Below are positions 44,764 to 54,955 of a DNA stretch of 58,661 bases, in pieces. This DNA comes from Paraburkholderia sp. LEh10. GTDB taxonomy: Bacteria > Pseudomonadota > Gammaproteobacteria > Burkholderiales > Burkholderiaceae. Each line of letters begins with the position of its first letter. Positions within the stretch are counted from its first letter, which is position 1. The position numbers and the translations under genes are program-made. The notes under the pieces were generated by a model. The model saw nothing but the letters and a program-made list of their open reading frames with translations. It had not been told where the DNA came from and did not search any database. The DNA is taken from assembly GCF_017814945.1 (NCBI RefSeq), contig NZ_JAGIPX010000053.1, positions 1 through 58,661 on the forward strand, written 5' to 3'.

Positions 44764-46806
44764 ATGGACGGAGACAGCATAAAAAAGACAGGTGCAGCTA
44801 TGGACTGGTGTTCGAGCCCGGTGGCCGACAGCTGCGTCGAGGCGGCTTGGGAGTGCCTGATTCAAGGTGGAAACCCGTCAACTGACACGCTACGTGGAAT
44901 CGTTGGCGAATCCTGGCACCGATGCCTAGACGGCCGCGTGGATCCGGAAACGGCGTGTGCTCCGCCTCCTCTGCAAGAAGGGCGCCTCTTCGACTTGCGG
45001 GCCCAGAACGGTCACCTCATGCGTGCCAGCGTACCGTTTATCCATCAGACGCGCGAGTTCCTTTCTCAGACAGGGACCATCCTTTTGCTCGCAGATTCAG
45101 ATGGGACGATCCTCGAATACGCCGGGGATGAGCGCATCATTGAACCGGCGAGCGAGATTCGCTTGGTGCCGGGTTGCGCCTGGAACGAACTCAGCTCGGG
45201 GACCAATGCGATCGGCACTGCCTTGGAATTGCAGCAGCCAGTGCAGATTCATGGCTGCGAGCATTTCTGTGCGGGGATCAAACGGTGGACGTGCTCTGCT
45301 ACGGTAATTCGCGATCCGCTCGACGGTACGGTACTCGGCGTTCTCGATGTGTCGGGGCGTGCGCAAACCTACAACCGGCATAGTCTGGCGTTTATTGTTT
45401 CAATGGCCGGACGTATCGAGGGCAGCCTCGGTAAGTTTGCCGTGGAGCGACGACTACGGCTGATGGCACGTTGCTGGGCCTATTGCTCCGGGCGCGCGGA
45501 CGGTGTGATTATCGTGGACGATCGCGGACGCCTCGTCAGGGCGAATCCACAGGCGCGCGTCGCATTTGCTCGGCTGGGTATATCGGGCGCACTTGAAAGC
45601 GCATTTCCCATTCCGGACATCGCGAGAATCGCCGCGGGGTCGATGCCGCCGCAAGAAGCGCGGTGGCTGCGCCTCGCACGAATCGAAATAGTCTCGGAAG
45701 GCAGCGAGATACTCGGCTTCATGCTGATCGCCCCCGCCGTCGTCCCACGCGCAGCCTTGCAATCCGACTCGCCGCCTGCCGCTGCATCACTGCCCACAGC
45801 GGCGTTCTCCCGCATTATCGGCACGAGCCCCGTACTGCGCGCGACGATCCAGAAAGCGAGGCAACTTGCGAGAGCATCGGTCCCCGTGCTGCTCGTCGGT
45901 GAATCGGGCGTGGGCAAAGAGTTGTTCGCGCAGGGTATCCACGAGGCTAGCGAAAGGGCCGACGGCCCCTTCATCGCGCTGAATTGCGGTGGTATGCCTC
46001 GCGATCTTCTAACGAGCGAACTCTTTGGTTACGCGGACGGGGCGTTTACCGGCGCGCGTAAATCCGGCATGACGGGGAAAATCGAAGCTGCGAATCACGG
46101 CACGCTGTTTCTTGATGAAATCGGAGAAATGCCTCTCGACATCCAGCCTTATCTCCTGCGCGTGCTGGAAGAAGGAGAGATATATCGGCTAGGTGAGAAC
46201 ACGGCTCGCAAGGTCGACTTCCGCCTCGTCGCCGCAACGAATCACAATCTGCGTGCGGATGTCACTGACGGCAGATTCCGCATGGATCTGTACTACCGAC
46301 TGGCCGTCACGAACGTTTCGATCCCGCCGCTGCGTGAACGAAAGGATGACCTGGAAGCGTTGATTGAACACTGGCTGCGCATATTTCGCGAACGGTACGG
46401 CGTGGTCGATGCCGTGTTCGACGACGCGGCGCATGCCCGCTTGTTGAACTATGCATGGCCTGGCAACGTGCGTGAGCTGCGCAATGCGATCGAGTGCGCG
46501 GTGCTCATGGCCCGAGACGGCGCGATCACCGTGAATGAGCTTCCACCTGAGGTACGTGCCAACGCGTCTTTTATGGGCGTCCTGCCGGCCTCATCCTCCG
46601 CCGGGGCGGAACTTGCTCGCCAGGAGGAGGTACGCTCGCTGGAAATGGTGGAAGCGGAAGCGATCAAGACGGCGATCCAGCAAAGCGAAGGCAATCTGAC
46701 CCTGGCGGCTGCACAGCTTGGCATAGCAAAAAGCACGCTATATCTGAAGATGAGCAAATACGCGTTGACGCGGGATCCGGTAGTCGCGCGACGCAGCATT
46801 CGATGA
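44764..46806 (+). CDS. Sigma-54-dependent activator of the AcoR type (GAF-AAA+-Fis)
   Basis: This 680-residue activator has an N-terminal sensory part with a GAF domain (about 75-210, including GCAWNELSSGTNAIGTALEL, a hallmark of AcoR/DhaR regulators). A second PAS-like segment covers about 235-345. The AAA+ domain has Walker A GESGVGKE at 379, the sigma-54 contact loop GAFTGA at 426, and Walker B LFLDEIGEMP at about 447. A Fis-type helix-turn-helix is at the C-terminus (LTLAAAQLGIAKSTLYLKM). Start choice is uncertain (44746, 44764 or 44800); 44764 best matches the paralogue's N-terminus. It activates an unidentified sigma-54 promoter on binding a small molecule. Confidence 0.9.
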   Translation: MDGDSIKKTGAAMDWCSSPVADSCVEAAWECLIQGGNPSTDTLRGIVGESWHRCLDGRVDPETACAPPPLQEGRLFDLRAQNGHLMRASVPFIHQTREFLSQTGTILLLADSDGTILEYAGDERIIEPASEIRLVPGCAWNELSSGTNAIGTALELQQPVQIHGCEHFCAGIKRWTCSATVIRDPLDGTVLGVLDVSGRAQTYNRHSLAFIVSMAGRIEGSLGKFAVERRLRLMARCWAYCSGRADGVIIVDDRGRLVRANPQARVAFARLGISGALESAFPIPDIARIAAGSMPPQEARWLRLARIEIVSEGSEILGFMLIAPAVVPRAALQSDSPPAAASLPTAAFSRIIGTSPVLRATIQKARQLARASVPVLLVGESGVGKELFAQGIHEASERADGPFIALNCGGMPRDLLTSELFGYADGAFTGARKSGMTGKIEAANHGTLFLDEIGEMPLDIQPYLLRVLEEGEIYRLGENTARKVDFRLVAATNHNLRADVTDGRFRMDLYYRLAVTNVSIPPLRERKDDLEALIEHWLRIFRERYGVVDAVFDDAAHARLLNYAWPGNVRELRNAIECAVLMARDGAITVNELPPEVRANASFMGVLPASSSAGAELARQEEVRSLEMVEAEAIKTAIQQSEGNLTLAAAQLGIAKSTLYLKMSKYALTRDPVVARRSIR

Positions 46807-47009
46807 CGCAGTTAGCGTCAGTTGAATCGTTGAATCTACAGTGACCTGAAATTCAATACTTTTCGTCGCGTCATGTCAACGGTTGGGTTCCGCTCAGCAA
46901 TCGCGCATTGTCTACGCTTCGAGGGCGCGGTCATAACACCTCGGTGTTTACAGCTAGGACCGTCTTTTCGTCGCAAATAAGGAACAGACTGGTGTCGTTG
47001 CGAACGGCG

Positions 47010-49037
47010 TTAGCGCGGAAGCTTCCGACGGGCTGTCAGAATGGCGTCCGTGAGTCCGTACCTCGCGACCTTCTGATAAAGGGTACTCTTCGCGATTCCA
47101 AGTTGAGCCGCCGCCTCGGTGAGATTACCCCGACACTGCTGTATCGCGAACTTGATCGGCTCGACTTCCTCCTCCTTAAGTGAGCGCACCTCCCGAGGCA
47201 CCGCCTCAGAGGCTCCAGCCGATGACTGATCTCGTGGAGCTCCATAAACAGAAGGGGTTTGGATTTCCGTTGGCAGGTCGCCAATCCTGATAACACCATC
47301 GCTGGCCATCAACACCGCGCCTTCGATCGCATTGCGCAATTCGCGTACGTTTCCGGGCCAGGCGTAGTTCATCAAACACTCATAGGCTGCGTCATCGATT
47401 TCAACATTGTTGACGCCGAAGCGGTCGCCAGAGACTCGTAACCAGTGTTCCAGCAGGCTAGGTAAATCGGTCTTGCGTTCGCGTAGCGGGGGGATCGAGA
47501 TACTGGTAACGGCCAGCCGGTAGTACAGATCCGTGCGAAAGGTTCCGCCAGCAATTTCCGTTCGCAAGTCGCGATGAGTTGCCGCGATCAAACGGAAATT
47601 GACCTTTCGAGCCGTGTTCTCTCCGAGTCGAAGGACTTCACCTTCTTCCAATACCCGTAGTAAATGGGGTTGGATATCGAGGGGCATTTCGCCAATCTCG
47701 TCGAGGAACAGCGTGCCACGATCCGCGGCCTCGATTTTTCCCGTCATCCCGGATCTGCGTGCGCCGGTAAATGCGCCTTCTGCGTAACCAAAAAGTTCGC
47801 TACTCAGTAGATCCCGGGACAAGCTGCCGCAATTCAGCGCCACGAAGGGCCCATCGGCCCTCGTGCTGGCCTGATGGATACCTCGCGCAAACAGTTCCTT
47901 GCCCACACCCGTCTCGCCGAGGAGCAGAACGGGAACCGCGACTTTGGCAAGCTGCTGCGCTTTCCGGATAGCCTCAAGCAACTGAGAACTCTGGCCGATG
48001 ATGGTGGAAAACGCGTAGGTGCGCTCTGATTCTACCGTCAGGATCTGGTCCCCCCGCACCGTGGAGCGCCCGTTGCTTGCTGGAGCAATAAGCATGAAAC
48101 CGAGCGTATCAGTTCCCTCTTTGACGCGTTCGATTCGCGCCGTGCGCAGCCACTCTGACGATAGCGGCGGCGGTGATCCCTCTGCGATAGCTGCGATGTC
48201 CGGGATTGGGAAGGCGCCTTCCAGCGAGCCGGAGACGCCAAGACGGGCAAATGCGGCTCGCGCCTGTGAGTTGCTTTTGATCAGACGACCGAACTCGTCG
48301 ACTATCACGACGCCGTCTGCACGTCCGGAACAGTATGCAAGACTATTTTCCAGCAAGCGCAGATGGCGCTCCAACATGACCCGTCCGAGTCCGCTTTCAA
48401 TCCGTGAGGCCAGCGAGACGATGAATGGGAGACTATGTGGACTGTAGGTGTGGGCGAGGCCTGAAACATCGACTCCGCCGAGCACGGTGCCGTCTTGGGG
48501 ATCGCAAATAACAGTGGCGGCGCATGTCCATCGCTTCATCGCCATGCAGAAATGCTCGGCACTATGGATTTGCACAGGTTGCTGCAATGCGAGGGCGGTG
48601 CCAATCGCATTGGTCCCGCCGGCGCGTTCGGTCCAGTTGCAGCCGGGTATCAAGCGGAGTTCGCCTAAGGGGCCAGCGATGCGCGAGTCGCCCGCCAGAT
48701 CGAGAATCGTCCCGTTTGGATCGGTCAGAACCAGCGCGGTCTCCGTCCGGCACAGAAGCTCGCGGGTCTGCTTGATAAGCGGCTCCACGGCGTCCAATAG
48801 CCGGTGGTTCTTGGTTCGAAGGTCGAGAACGCGGCCTTCATCAAGAGGTGGGGGGGCACTGGTGGCGCCAGGGTCTACCCGACCATTCAGGCATCGATGC
48901 CACGAGGCGTCAACGATCGCGCGCACAGCTGTGGTGGGTGGCTTGCGTCCCTCAATCATGCGTTCCCACGCCGACATGACGCTGGCATCCTGATCGGGGC
49001 TGGAAAACCAATCCACTGATGTGCTCGTCCTTCTCAT
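47010..49037 (-). CDS. Sigma-54-dependent activator of the AcoR type, paralogue on the opposite strand
   Basis: This 675-residue activator has the same architecture as the gene at 44764: a GAF region with GCNWTERAGGTNAIGTALAL, AAA+ with GETGVGKELFARGIHQAS, GAFTGA in YAEGAFTGARRSG, Walker B LFLDEIGEMPLDIQPHLLRV, and the Fis HTH LTEAAAQLGIAKSTLYQKVA. The two proteins align from the N-terminal DWFSSP/DWCSSP to the end. GGAGG precedes ATG 49037, a strong site. The genes are tail to tail with 203 bases between stops, so they arose by inverted duplication or independent insertion. GAF residues differ, suggesting different effectors. Confidence 0.9.
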   Translation of the reverse strand: MRRTSTSVDWFSSPDQDASVMSAWERMIEGRKPPTTAVRAIVDASWHRCLNGRVDPGATSAPPPLDEGRVLDLRTKNHRLLDAVEPLIKQTRELLCRTETALVLTDPNGTILDLAGDSRIAGPLGELRLIPGCNWTERAGGTNAIGTALALQQPVQIHSAEHFCMAMKRWTCAATVICDPQDGTVLGGVDVSGLAHTYSPHSLPFIVSLASRIESGLGRVMLERHLRLLENSLAYCSGRADGVVIVDEFGRLIKSNSQARAAFARLGVSGSLEGAFPIPDIAAIAEGSPPPLSSEWLRTARIERVKEGTDTLGFMLIAPASNGRSTVRGDQILTVESERTYAFSTIIGQSSQLLEAIRKAQQLAKVAVPVLLLGETGVGKELFARGIHQASTRADGPFVALNCGSLSRDLLSSELFGYAEGAFTGARRSGMTGKIEAADRGTLFLDEIGEMPLDIQPHLLRVLEEGEVLRLGENTARKVNFRLIAATHRDLRTEIAGGTFRTDLYYRLAVTSISIPPLRERKTDLPSLLEHWLRVSGDRFGVNNVEIDDAAYECLMNYAWPGNVRELRNAIEGAVLMASDGVIRIGDLPTEIQTPSVYGAPRDQSSAGASEAVPREVRSLKEEEVEPIKFAIQQCRGNLTEAAAQLGIAKSTLYQKVARYGLTDAILTARRKLPR

Positions 49038-49577
49038 TACGCCTCCTGTCGGAGTCCTTTCCGAGCTGAGACTGCTCGCATCGGCTGGACTGCTGCGATT
49101 TTTTGATCCGGGGAGGGCTTCTTGACGGTTGCCAATCGACGTCGCCGTGCGACCTGAATGATCTGGTGCTTAAAACCCAGATTCAAACGAATGTCCGTAC
49201 GGCTCGGAAGACCGTTCCCTTCGCTCGACAGCTCTCGGCGCTGTGACCGCAGCTTACTGATTTATACGTTTGTTATGCCGAGGCATCCGTTTGAATTCTA
49301 TGCGTTCGGCGTATGAAAATCGAACGCTCAAGGAATTAGCGACTTTGAGCACGAGAGTGATGGCACGATAGTCTCAGCAAAATCAATCACATGCGAGGTA
49401 TCCGCTTCTCTTGGCACACTCGATGCATTTGCAGGGCTGTACGGTCGTTCCTGTCGTTCCATCCCGTCAGGTGCCTCGGCAAACATCACGTGAGACGCTT
49501 CAGGACTGACCTCAAACAACGGAATCATGCCGGTGGCGACGCGGCGTCTCGCCAGACTGCTGCAGCAGGAGGATATT
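49038..49577. other. Divergent control region between the second activator and the response regulator
   Basis: About 0.54 kb with the promoters of both divergent genes. A short Pro/Glu-coding frame appears but nothing is recognised. Base composition turns visibly more AT-rich toward the right. Confidence 0.4.
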
Positions 49578-50312
49578 GTGACCTTGCAAAGATCTGAGCT
49601 TAAGACCGACGATAATGCCCCGCCGGTAGTTTTGGTGGTTGACGATAACTCTTCAGTCCGCGAAGCGATATCAGAATTGCTAGACTCTGTTGGGATTGTG
49701 GTCAAGCAATTTCCCTCTGCTCAAGATCTATTAAATGAGCTTGACGATTTCAATAATGATGAAATCAGGGATGCGAATTGTTTGATTCTCGATGTTCGTA
49801 TGCAAGGAATGGGGGGGCTTGCACTTCAAAAGCGACTACGTAGCGCGAACTTTAACGTGCCAATAATTTTTATCTCCGCCCACGGCGACATCAGGATGAC
49901 GGTTGATGCGATGAAGGCCGGTGCGTTGGATTTTCTGAGCAAACCGTTCCGCAGTCAGGACATGATGGAGTCTGTTAAGGCCGCGATTGAATACGACCGT
50001 CGTCGTCGAGAGGTTGACCGTAGGCAAAATGAAATTCTTGTCCGCTATTTATCTTTGACACCCAGGGAGAGACACATATTGGCTCTTGTGGCACGGGGAT
50101 TGATGAATAAGCAGATCGCTTCGGAACTTTGTCTCAGCGAAATAACCATCAAGGCAAATCGGTCGCATTTGATGCAAAAAATGAAAGCAAAATCGATCGC
50201 AGAACTGGTTAGAATGGAGGCGTATTTGAAAGATGCCGCTTCGAATCAAGAGAATTATGCGATCGCAGACGACGGCCGTCAAATCATTAACAGCTCGTCG
50301 CTATTAAGTTAA
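49578..50312 (+). CDS. Orphan FixJ/StyR-like two-component response regulator
   Basis: This 244-residue regulator has an N-terminal receiver VVLVVDDNSSVREAISELLD with the phospho-acceptor Asp in CLILDVRMQGMGGLALQK, the conserved Thr/Ser in IFISAHGD, and Lys in LSKPFRSQD. The C-terminal LuxR helix-turn-helix is LTPRERHILALVARGLMNKQ, IASELCLSEITIKANRSHLM. The TodT/StyR/FixJ group has the same layout and often controls aromatic catabolism. GTG 49578 is chosen because AGGAGG stands 6 bases upstream; an ATG 17 codons earlier lacks a site. No sensor kinase is nearby. The coding sequence is AT-rich next to its neighbours, a sign of separate origin. Confidence 0.85.
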   Translation: MTLQRSELKTDDNAPPVVLVVDDNSSVREAISELLDSVGIVVKQFPSAQDLLNELDDFNNDEIRDANCLILDVRMQGMGGLALQKRLRSANFNVPIIFISAHGDIRMTVDAMKAGALDFLSKPFRSQDMMESVKAAIEYDRRRREVDRRQNEILVRYLSLTPRERHILALVARGLMNKQIASELCLSEITIKANRSHLMQKMKAKSIAELVRMEAYLKDAASNQENYAIADDGRQIINSSSLLS

Positions 50313-51750
50313 TAGCGATCGGGCTATTTGAGAGAGCTAGTGCCAAGCATTCACTCGGTTGGGCGCGACTTCACAGAGATTGCGCTGGGCGAACCCTACC
50401 GCGGTACTGCATCGGTCGCTTTGTTACGCTCTTTATTGCGCGAAATATTTTCTCATTGACTCTGATACCGAGCAAGCATCCTTGGCTCTATTCGATACCT
50501 AAGTATGTTGACCAGACTCTTATGTGGCATGTGGAAACTCCTATAGATAATGGTTTTTCGCGCGCATCTGTCTAACATTAAAGCGTAGGTAACGCATAGA
50601 TATCGGTTTTCGGAGGAGGGGAGCTTTTTGAGTGTACCTTGAAGATATATTTCCTGTTTGTTTAATCGATTGCGATGTGCTTCCATATCGAGGATATTCC
50701 CATGTCTTGCTCTTTGCATCGTTGGATTTTCATTGGCTCAAACGCTTACGATGAGTATGTTTTCGTGCCGTGGCTTAATAGAAATGTTTACCTTCGGACC
50801 GTCGATCTATGCCGTGTTTGCATTCAATAGACGCGATATCGGGCGTCCCCGAGAATCGGCGACGCGCGAGCTGTATGTGCGTGTCGCCGCTGGAATAGGG
50901 AAGGAAAGCTCGCGCAATTCCGCCTTATGTTGGGACCAAGGGCTGTCACTGCTCGTTCAATGCTATGGCCAATGGCCATCAAACCCTAAGGTCTCGTCGA
51001 AAGTATGCGCGGGGTGCTCAGGGACGAGCGGAAACTATAAGTACTTCGCCATACGGGCTCTCCGACTAACGGTCCCGCGGTGGTAACGCGGATATCAGTC
51101 GAGTTCACGCGGAGCAGAGCGGACCACAATCGTCTTCTTGCCATTACGACGCGATCCGCACCGGAAAATGGCTAGCCGCGCGCCTGTGCGAAGACAGCCA
51201 GTTGCCATTGGATCCGACCGAGCCCGGAAGCGTGTTGGTGATGATTCTGCGGCGGCAACGTGTGTCCCTTCGCAATACCGATCTCATGGCCGCAAGCGCG
51301 GCACCGATAGATACCTGCGTCGGGTGCCTGAACACCCGGATAAAGGATCAGTCAGCATCCAATCCGCGATTGCGTCGAAGATGTGGCGCCGCCCGTCGCT
51401 TGCCCGATCAGGGGCAACCCGCTCAACAAGTTGTAGACCCGCGCGACACGCGTGCATGGGTGTTGCTGAGGTAGTCTGTTCCGGCCGTCATGTTCGAGGA
51501 ATGCGATTGCGCGCGAAGCAATCGCGATATTTTGGTCGGTAAGCACAGGCTGGATGCACAGCCATGCGAAGCGTTAGACAGTAACGTAACGATTGCGACG
51601 AATCACGCTTATAAGGAAAAATTCGCGCGTACTAAACTCAACGTTCGCCACAGCAGCGCAACGTGCCCGGCGAGCTGCGTCTTCACGAGAATCACTAACT
51701 TCCCGTAAGGGCGGAGCCTGCGCAAAAGGTTTACGAATCGCGGCGTTTTA
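50313..51750. other. 1.4-kb spacer without recognised genes
   Basis: Frames of 70-140 codons on the + strand have no recognisable domain and poor start sites. The left half is AT-rich, the right half GC-rich, so the region is probably a patchwork of decayed insertions. No tRNA or CRISPR repeat was seen. Confidence 0.4.
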
Positions 51751-52386
51751 CCTATCGCAGAAGCCAAATCGATTCAGAGTAAATGCGCATACGGATGCCT
51801 GTTCAGCTTGGGCCTTTGGGTTTTCTACAAGCGACGCCTCGCACCTGAGGCTCGGCTCGTCCGCGCCGCCGAGGCTCGTTTGAGAAGAGGGGAGTTTTGC
51901 CTGGAGTATCAACCGGTGATGAGCCTGCGCGAGGGTAAATGCGTCGGCGTTGACGCGATGATCCGCTGGACGAATGCAGAGCATGGCCTCAAGGGACCTG
52001 CCGACTACATGCGTATCCTTGGGAAAACGCGATTGATCGCGCGGCTTACCCGCTTCGTGCTTTCCACAGCGGCGCGGGACCTTGCCGAGCTGATGGCAGA
52101 CAGTTCGCTTTACATCGGCGTAAATGTTTACTCTGATCATGTCGAAAACAGAGGCTTCGCGTCGGACGTCATCCGCTCTGCAAAGGCGATCCGGTCCCGA
52201 CTGGTTCTAAACATGTCCCAGCTCCGCTGTGCGGCGCCGACAATTGACGTTCAGGGTACTGTCGCCGCGTTGAGGGCAAAACGCGTGCGGTTTGCGTCGA
52301 TGCCCCTTAGCCTTCTGGTAACGTTTCTTGAGGCTGGCGGGGAATCGCTGCGGATGAGAAAGAAAAAGCGCTGGAAATTACGCTAG
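51751..52386 (+). pseudogene. Remnant of an EAL-domain (CSS-motif type) c-di-GMP phosphodiesterase
   Basis: The frame retains the end of a membrane helix and linker (FSLGLWVFYKRR, LAPEARLVRAAEARLRRGEF), then the start of an EAL domain: CLEYQPVMSLREGKCVGVDA, MIRW, where the catalytic EAL triplet would be E-A/V-L and here reads DAM. Further blocks RFVLSTAARDLAEL and YIGVNVYSDHVENRGFASDV follow. The later metal-binding residues (DDFGTG, EGVE) are not present, and the N-terminal periplasmic CSS part is missing. It ends at TAG 52386 shortly before an IS21-type element. Confidence 0.65.
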
Positions 52387-52426
52387 TGCTGCGGAGGCGG
52401 CACTCGGAACCGAAGGATCCCATGAT

Positions 52427-54072
52427 GTGCTCACTACGCGCTTTGTAGCTTCGCAGCAGCGCCGTGCGACGCGGTCCTCAGCCCGTCAGTCATGTTCGCG
52501 TTGGCTGACCCCGCTACGTGATCGTCTCGGCTACTGCGGCCGTCGCGGCCGTGAGGCCAAAACGGTGACGCGTCGCGCCGCAAATTCCTCCGCAGTGCCC
52601 GCCGGCCCGACGGAGCCGGTGGGCGCGCAAAGTCCTCCACCTCAAACTCCTCCACCTCCGCGTCCACCGGCTTCTGACATTGTCGCGCCGGCCAAACCCT
52701 TCAATTTCGCCCGCTCGGCCAGTGAACCCCATCGCGACTGGATCGAACAGCAGGTGCGCCTGAGGCGCAACGCGCAGGCCATCTACCAGGATCTGGTCGA
52801 CCAGTTCGGCTTTACCGCCAGTTACGACAGCGTCAAGCGCTTCGTGCGCGCCCTTCGTCATGTCGAGCCCGAGCAGTTCGACCGCCTCGAGTTCGCGCCC
52901 GGCGAAGAAGCCCAGGTTGATTGCGGCGAAGGCGCGCTTACGCGCGATCCGAGGACGGGCCGCTTCCGGCGCCCACGGCTGTTCGTGATGACACTGCGAT
53001 ACTCGCGGCGCAGCTTCCGGCGCGTGGTCTGGAAGTCGGGCAAACAGGTCTGGGCACAGCTGCACGAAGAAGCCTTCCGGTATTTCGGTGGCGCAGTCAG
53101 CTATGTCGTGCTTGACAACCTCCGCGAGGGCGTCATTACGCCCGACCTGTACGAGCAGAGATCAACCGGCTTTACGCCGCAATGCTTGAGCATTACGGCG
53201 TGGTCGCCGACCCGGCGCGCGTACGGGATCGGAATCGAAAGGGTGCCGTAGAGAACGCAATCCAGCATACGCAGAACACGGCGCTGACTGGCCGGCGCTT
53301 CGAGTCGCTCGCGGCCCAGAACGAATTCCTGATGCACTGGGAGGAGAACTGGGCAGCCAAACGCATCCACGGCAGCGCGCGCAGGCAGGTCGAGGCCATG
53401 TTCCAGGAGGAGAAGCCGCACCTGAGGCCGTTGCCAGTAACGGGATTCCGCTACTTCACCGAGGTCGTGCGCACCGTCTGGGACGACACGACAGTGAGCG
53501 TCGAGCGCAGCAATTACGCGGCCCGGCCCGCGCCGATTGGCACTCTTGTGTGCGTGCGCATTTACGACACCACCATCGAGATCCGTGATCGCCGGACGCA
53601 GGAACTGCTGCGAACGCACGCGCGCGCCTCACAACCGGGCTCGCTTGAGCTTCCCGAGAGCGAGCGCCCGTTCAACCCGTCACGCCAGACGCGAATTGCA
53701 CTCGCCAGTGCCGGCGACATCGGGCCGAAAACGAAGGCGCTCTGCCATCACATGTTCGACGCCGAAGGTCGTGTCGGCCATCGCGGCACGTGGGGCATCG
53801 TCGGACTGGCGAAGAGATATCCCGCCCGACTCGTCGGGCAGGCCTGCGATCACGCGCTGCGCCATCACGTCTACCGGTACCGGCAGGTGCGCGCGATTGT
53901 TGAGCGGCTGTTCGAGCAGGCCCTTGAGCGCCTCAACAGCGCGCCGCAACTCGCCTTGCCGCTGACGCAGGAGCATCCACTGATCCGACCGGCCGACGAA
54001 TACGGCGAACTCCGGCGCTGCGCACAACGCCGGATCCCTCACTTCCGCCAATGGAGAAACAGGAGAAATCAC
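52427..54072 (+). pseudogene. istA: istA transposase, 5'-truncated with a one-base frameshift
   Basis: Recognisable IstA sequence begins at about 52690 (KPFNFARSASEPHRDWIEQQ) and includes ASYDSVKRFVRALRHVEPEQ and the DDE core regions EEAQVDCGEGA, VMTLRYSRRSFRRVVWKSGK and YVVLDNLREGVITPDLYE. At about 53162 one base is missing, after which the frame at 53182 carries MLEHYGVVADPARVRDRNRK and GAVENAIQHTQNTAL with the third acidic residue. It reaches RRCAQRRIPHFRQWRNRRNH. The N-terminal helix-turn-helix is lacking. There is no stop before istB: istA reads in frame straight into the istB ATG at 54073. Confidence 0.8.
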
Positions 54073-54843
54073 ATGACCACAGCACTCCCCGACATCGAAC
54101 GCGCCCTCAGACTGTTGCACTTGTCCGGCGTGCGCGACACGCTCGATGAGCCGCGAGCGCCGGCGATCCAGTTCATCCTGCAGGATCAGCGCGAATGTCT
54201 CGAGAAACGGTTGCTGGGTGCCCTGCGCCTGCAGCACACGTGTCTCGAGCGCCGCTACCAGCAGTCGGGACTTGAAGAGAAACTGACGCTTACCGAGTTC
54301 GACTGGTCGTTCAATCCCAAGCTGCCACGTCAGGCACGCTTCCAGCTGCACACGCTGAAGTTCATCGCCGAAGGCAGCAACGGACTGATCATCGGCAAAC
54401 CGGGTACCGGCAAGTCGCACGTTGCAAAGGCCATCGCCTACCAGGCCGTCCTGCAGGGCTACAAGGTGCAATACCTCGAGACCGATGACTTCTTCAACCG
54501 CTACGCCCTCAGTCCACCCGCGCAGCGGGAATCCCGGCTGCGCGCCATGCTCGATGGGGATCTGCTCGTGCTCGACGACCTGTTCCTGTCGCGAACGATT
54601 CCCGACGACGCTGGCGCGCTGCTGCAAACGTTGATCCACCAACGCTACAAGCTGCATCGCAGCGTCGTCGTGACGTCCAACCGCGTTGTGCAGGACTGGG
54701 GCGCTTACCTTGGCGATAACACGATGAGCACCACGATCCTCGACCGCCTCATGCATCACTGCCATCTGCTCGAGTTCGACCGTCGCAGCTATCGACTCAA
54801 AGAGGCCGCCGAAACCTTTGCGCGAAAAACAAAAGAGAGCTAA
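54073..54843 (+). CDS. istB: IS21-family helper ATPase IstB
   Basis: This 256-residue AAA+ ATPase assists transposition by IstA. Walker A is IIGKPGTGKSHVAKAI (about residues 104-119), Walker B LLVLDDLFLSR (about 163-173), and VVVTSNRVVQDWGAYLGDNT with ILDRLMHHCHLLEFDRRSYR completes the family. AGGAG lies 9 bases ahead of the ATG. The open frame continues upstream through istA without a stop, so an IstA-IstB read-through product is formally possible. The gene looks intact. Confidence 0.9.
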   Translation: MTTALPDIERALRLLHLSGVRDTLDEPRAPAIQFILQDQRECLEKRLLGALRLQHTCLERRYQQSGLEEKLTLTEFDWSFNPKLPRQARFQLHTLKFIAEGSNGLIIGKPGTGKSHVAKAIAYQAVLQGYKVQYLETDDFFNRYALSPPAQRESRLRAMLDGDLLVLDDLFLSRTIPDDAGALLQTLIHQRYKLHRSVVVTSNRVVQDWGAYLGDNTMSTTILDRLMHHCHLLEFDRRSYRLKEAAETFARKTKES

Positions 54844-54955
54844 ATAACGTCCACGTCCTGCTTCAACGGGTGGGGGAATTTAAGTGCCCATAAGTGGAGG
54901 AGTTTGAACTGCCCGTCCGGGATCAAGTAGCGCGGATGCGGCGCGGCAGCACGCG

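Larger units (their letters stand above)
52427..54920 (+). mobile_element. IS21-family insertion sequence, istA damaged, istB intact
   Basis: The transposase gene istA (broken) and helper istB follow each other on the + strand. The right end after istB contains GGGGGAATTTAAGTGCCCAT and a similar AGTGGAGGAGTTTGAACTGC, the multiple short repeats usual at IS21 termini. The matching left end was not found and the DNA-binding start of IstA is missing, so the left side appears truncated. Boundaries are approximate. Confidence 0.7.

Noticed and set aside
53680..54765. 361-codon minus-strand frame across istA/istB
   Set aside because: Shadow of istA-istB; the + strand holds Walker motifs and transposase sequence.
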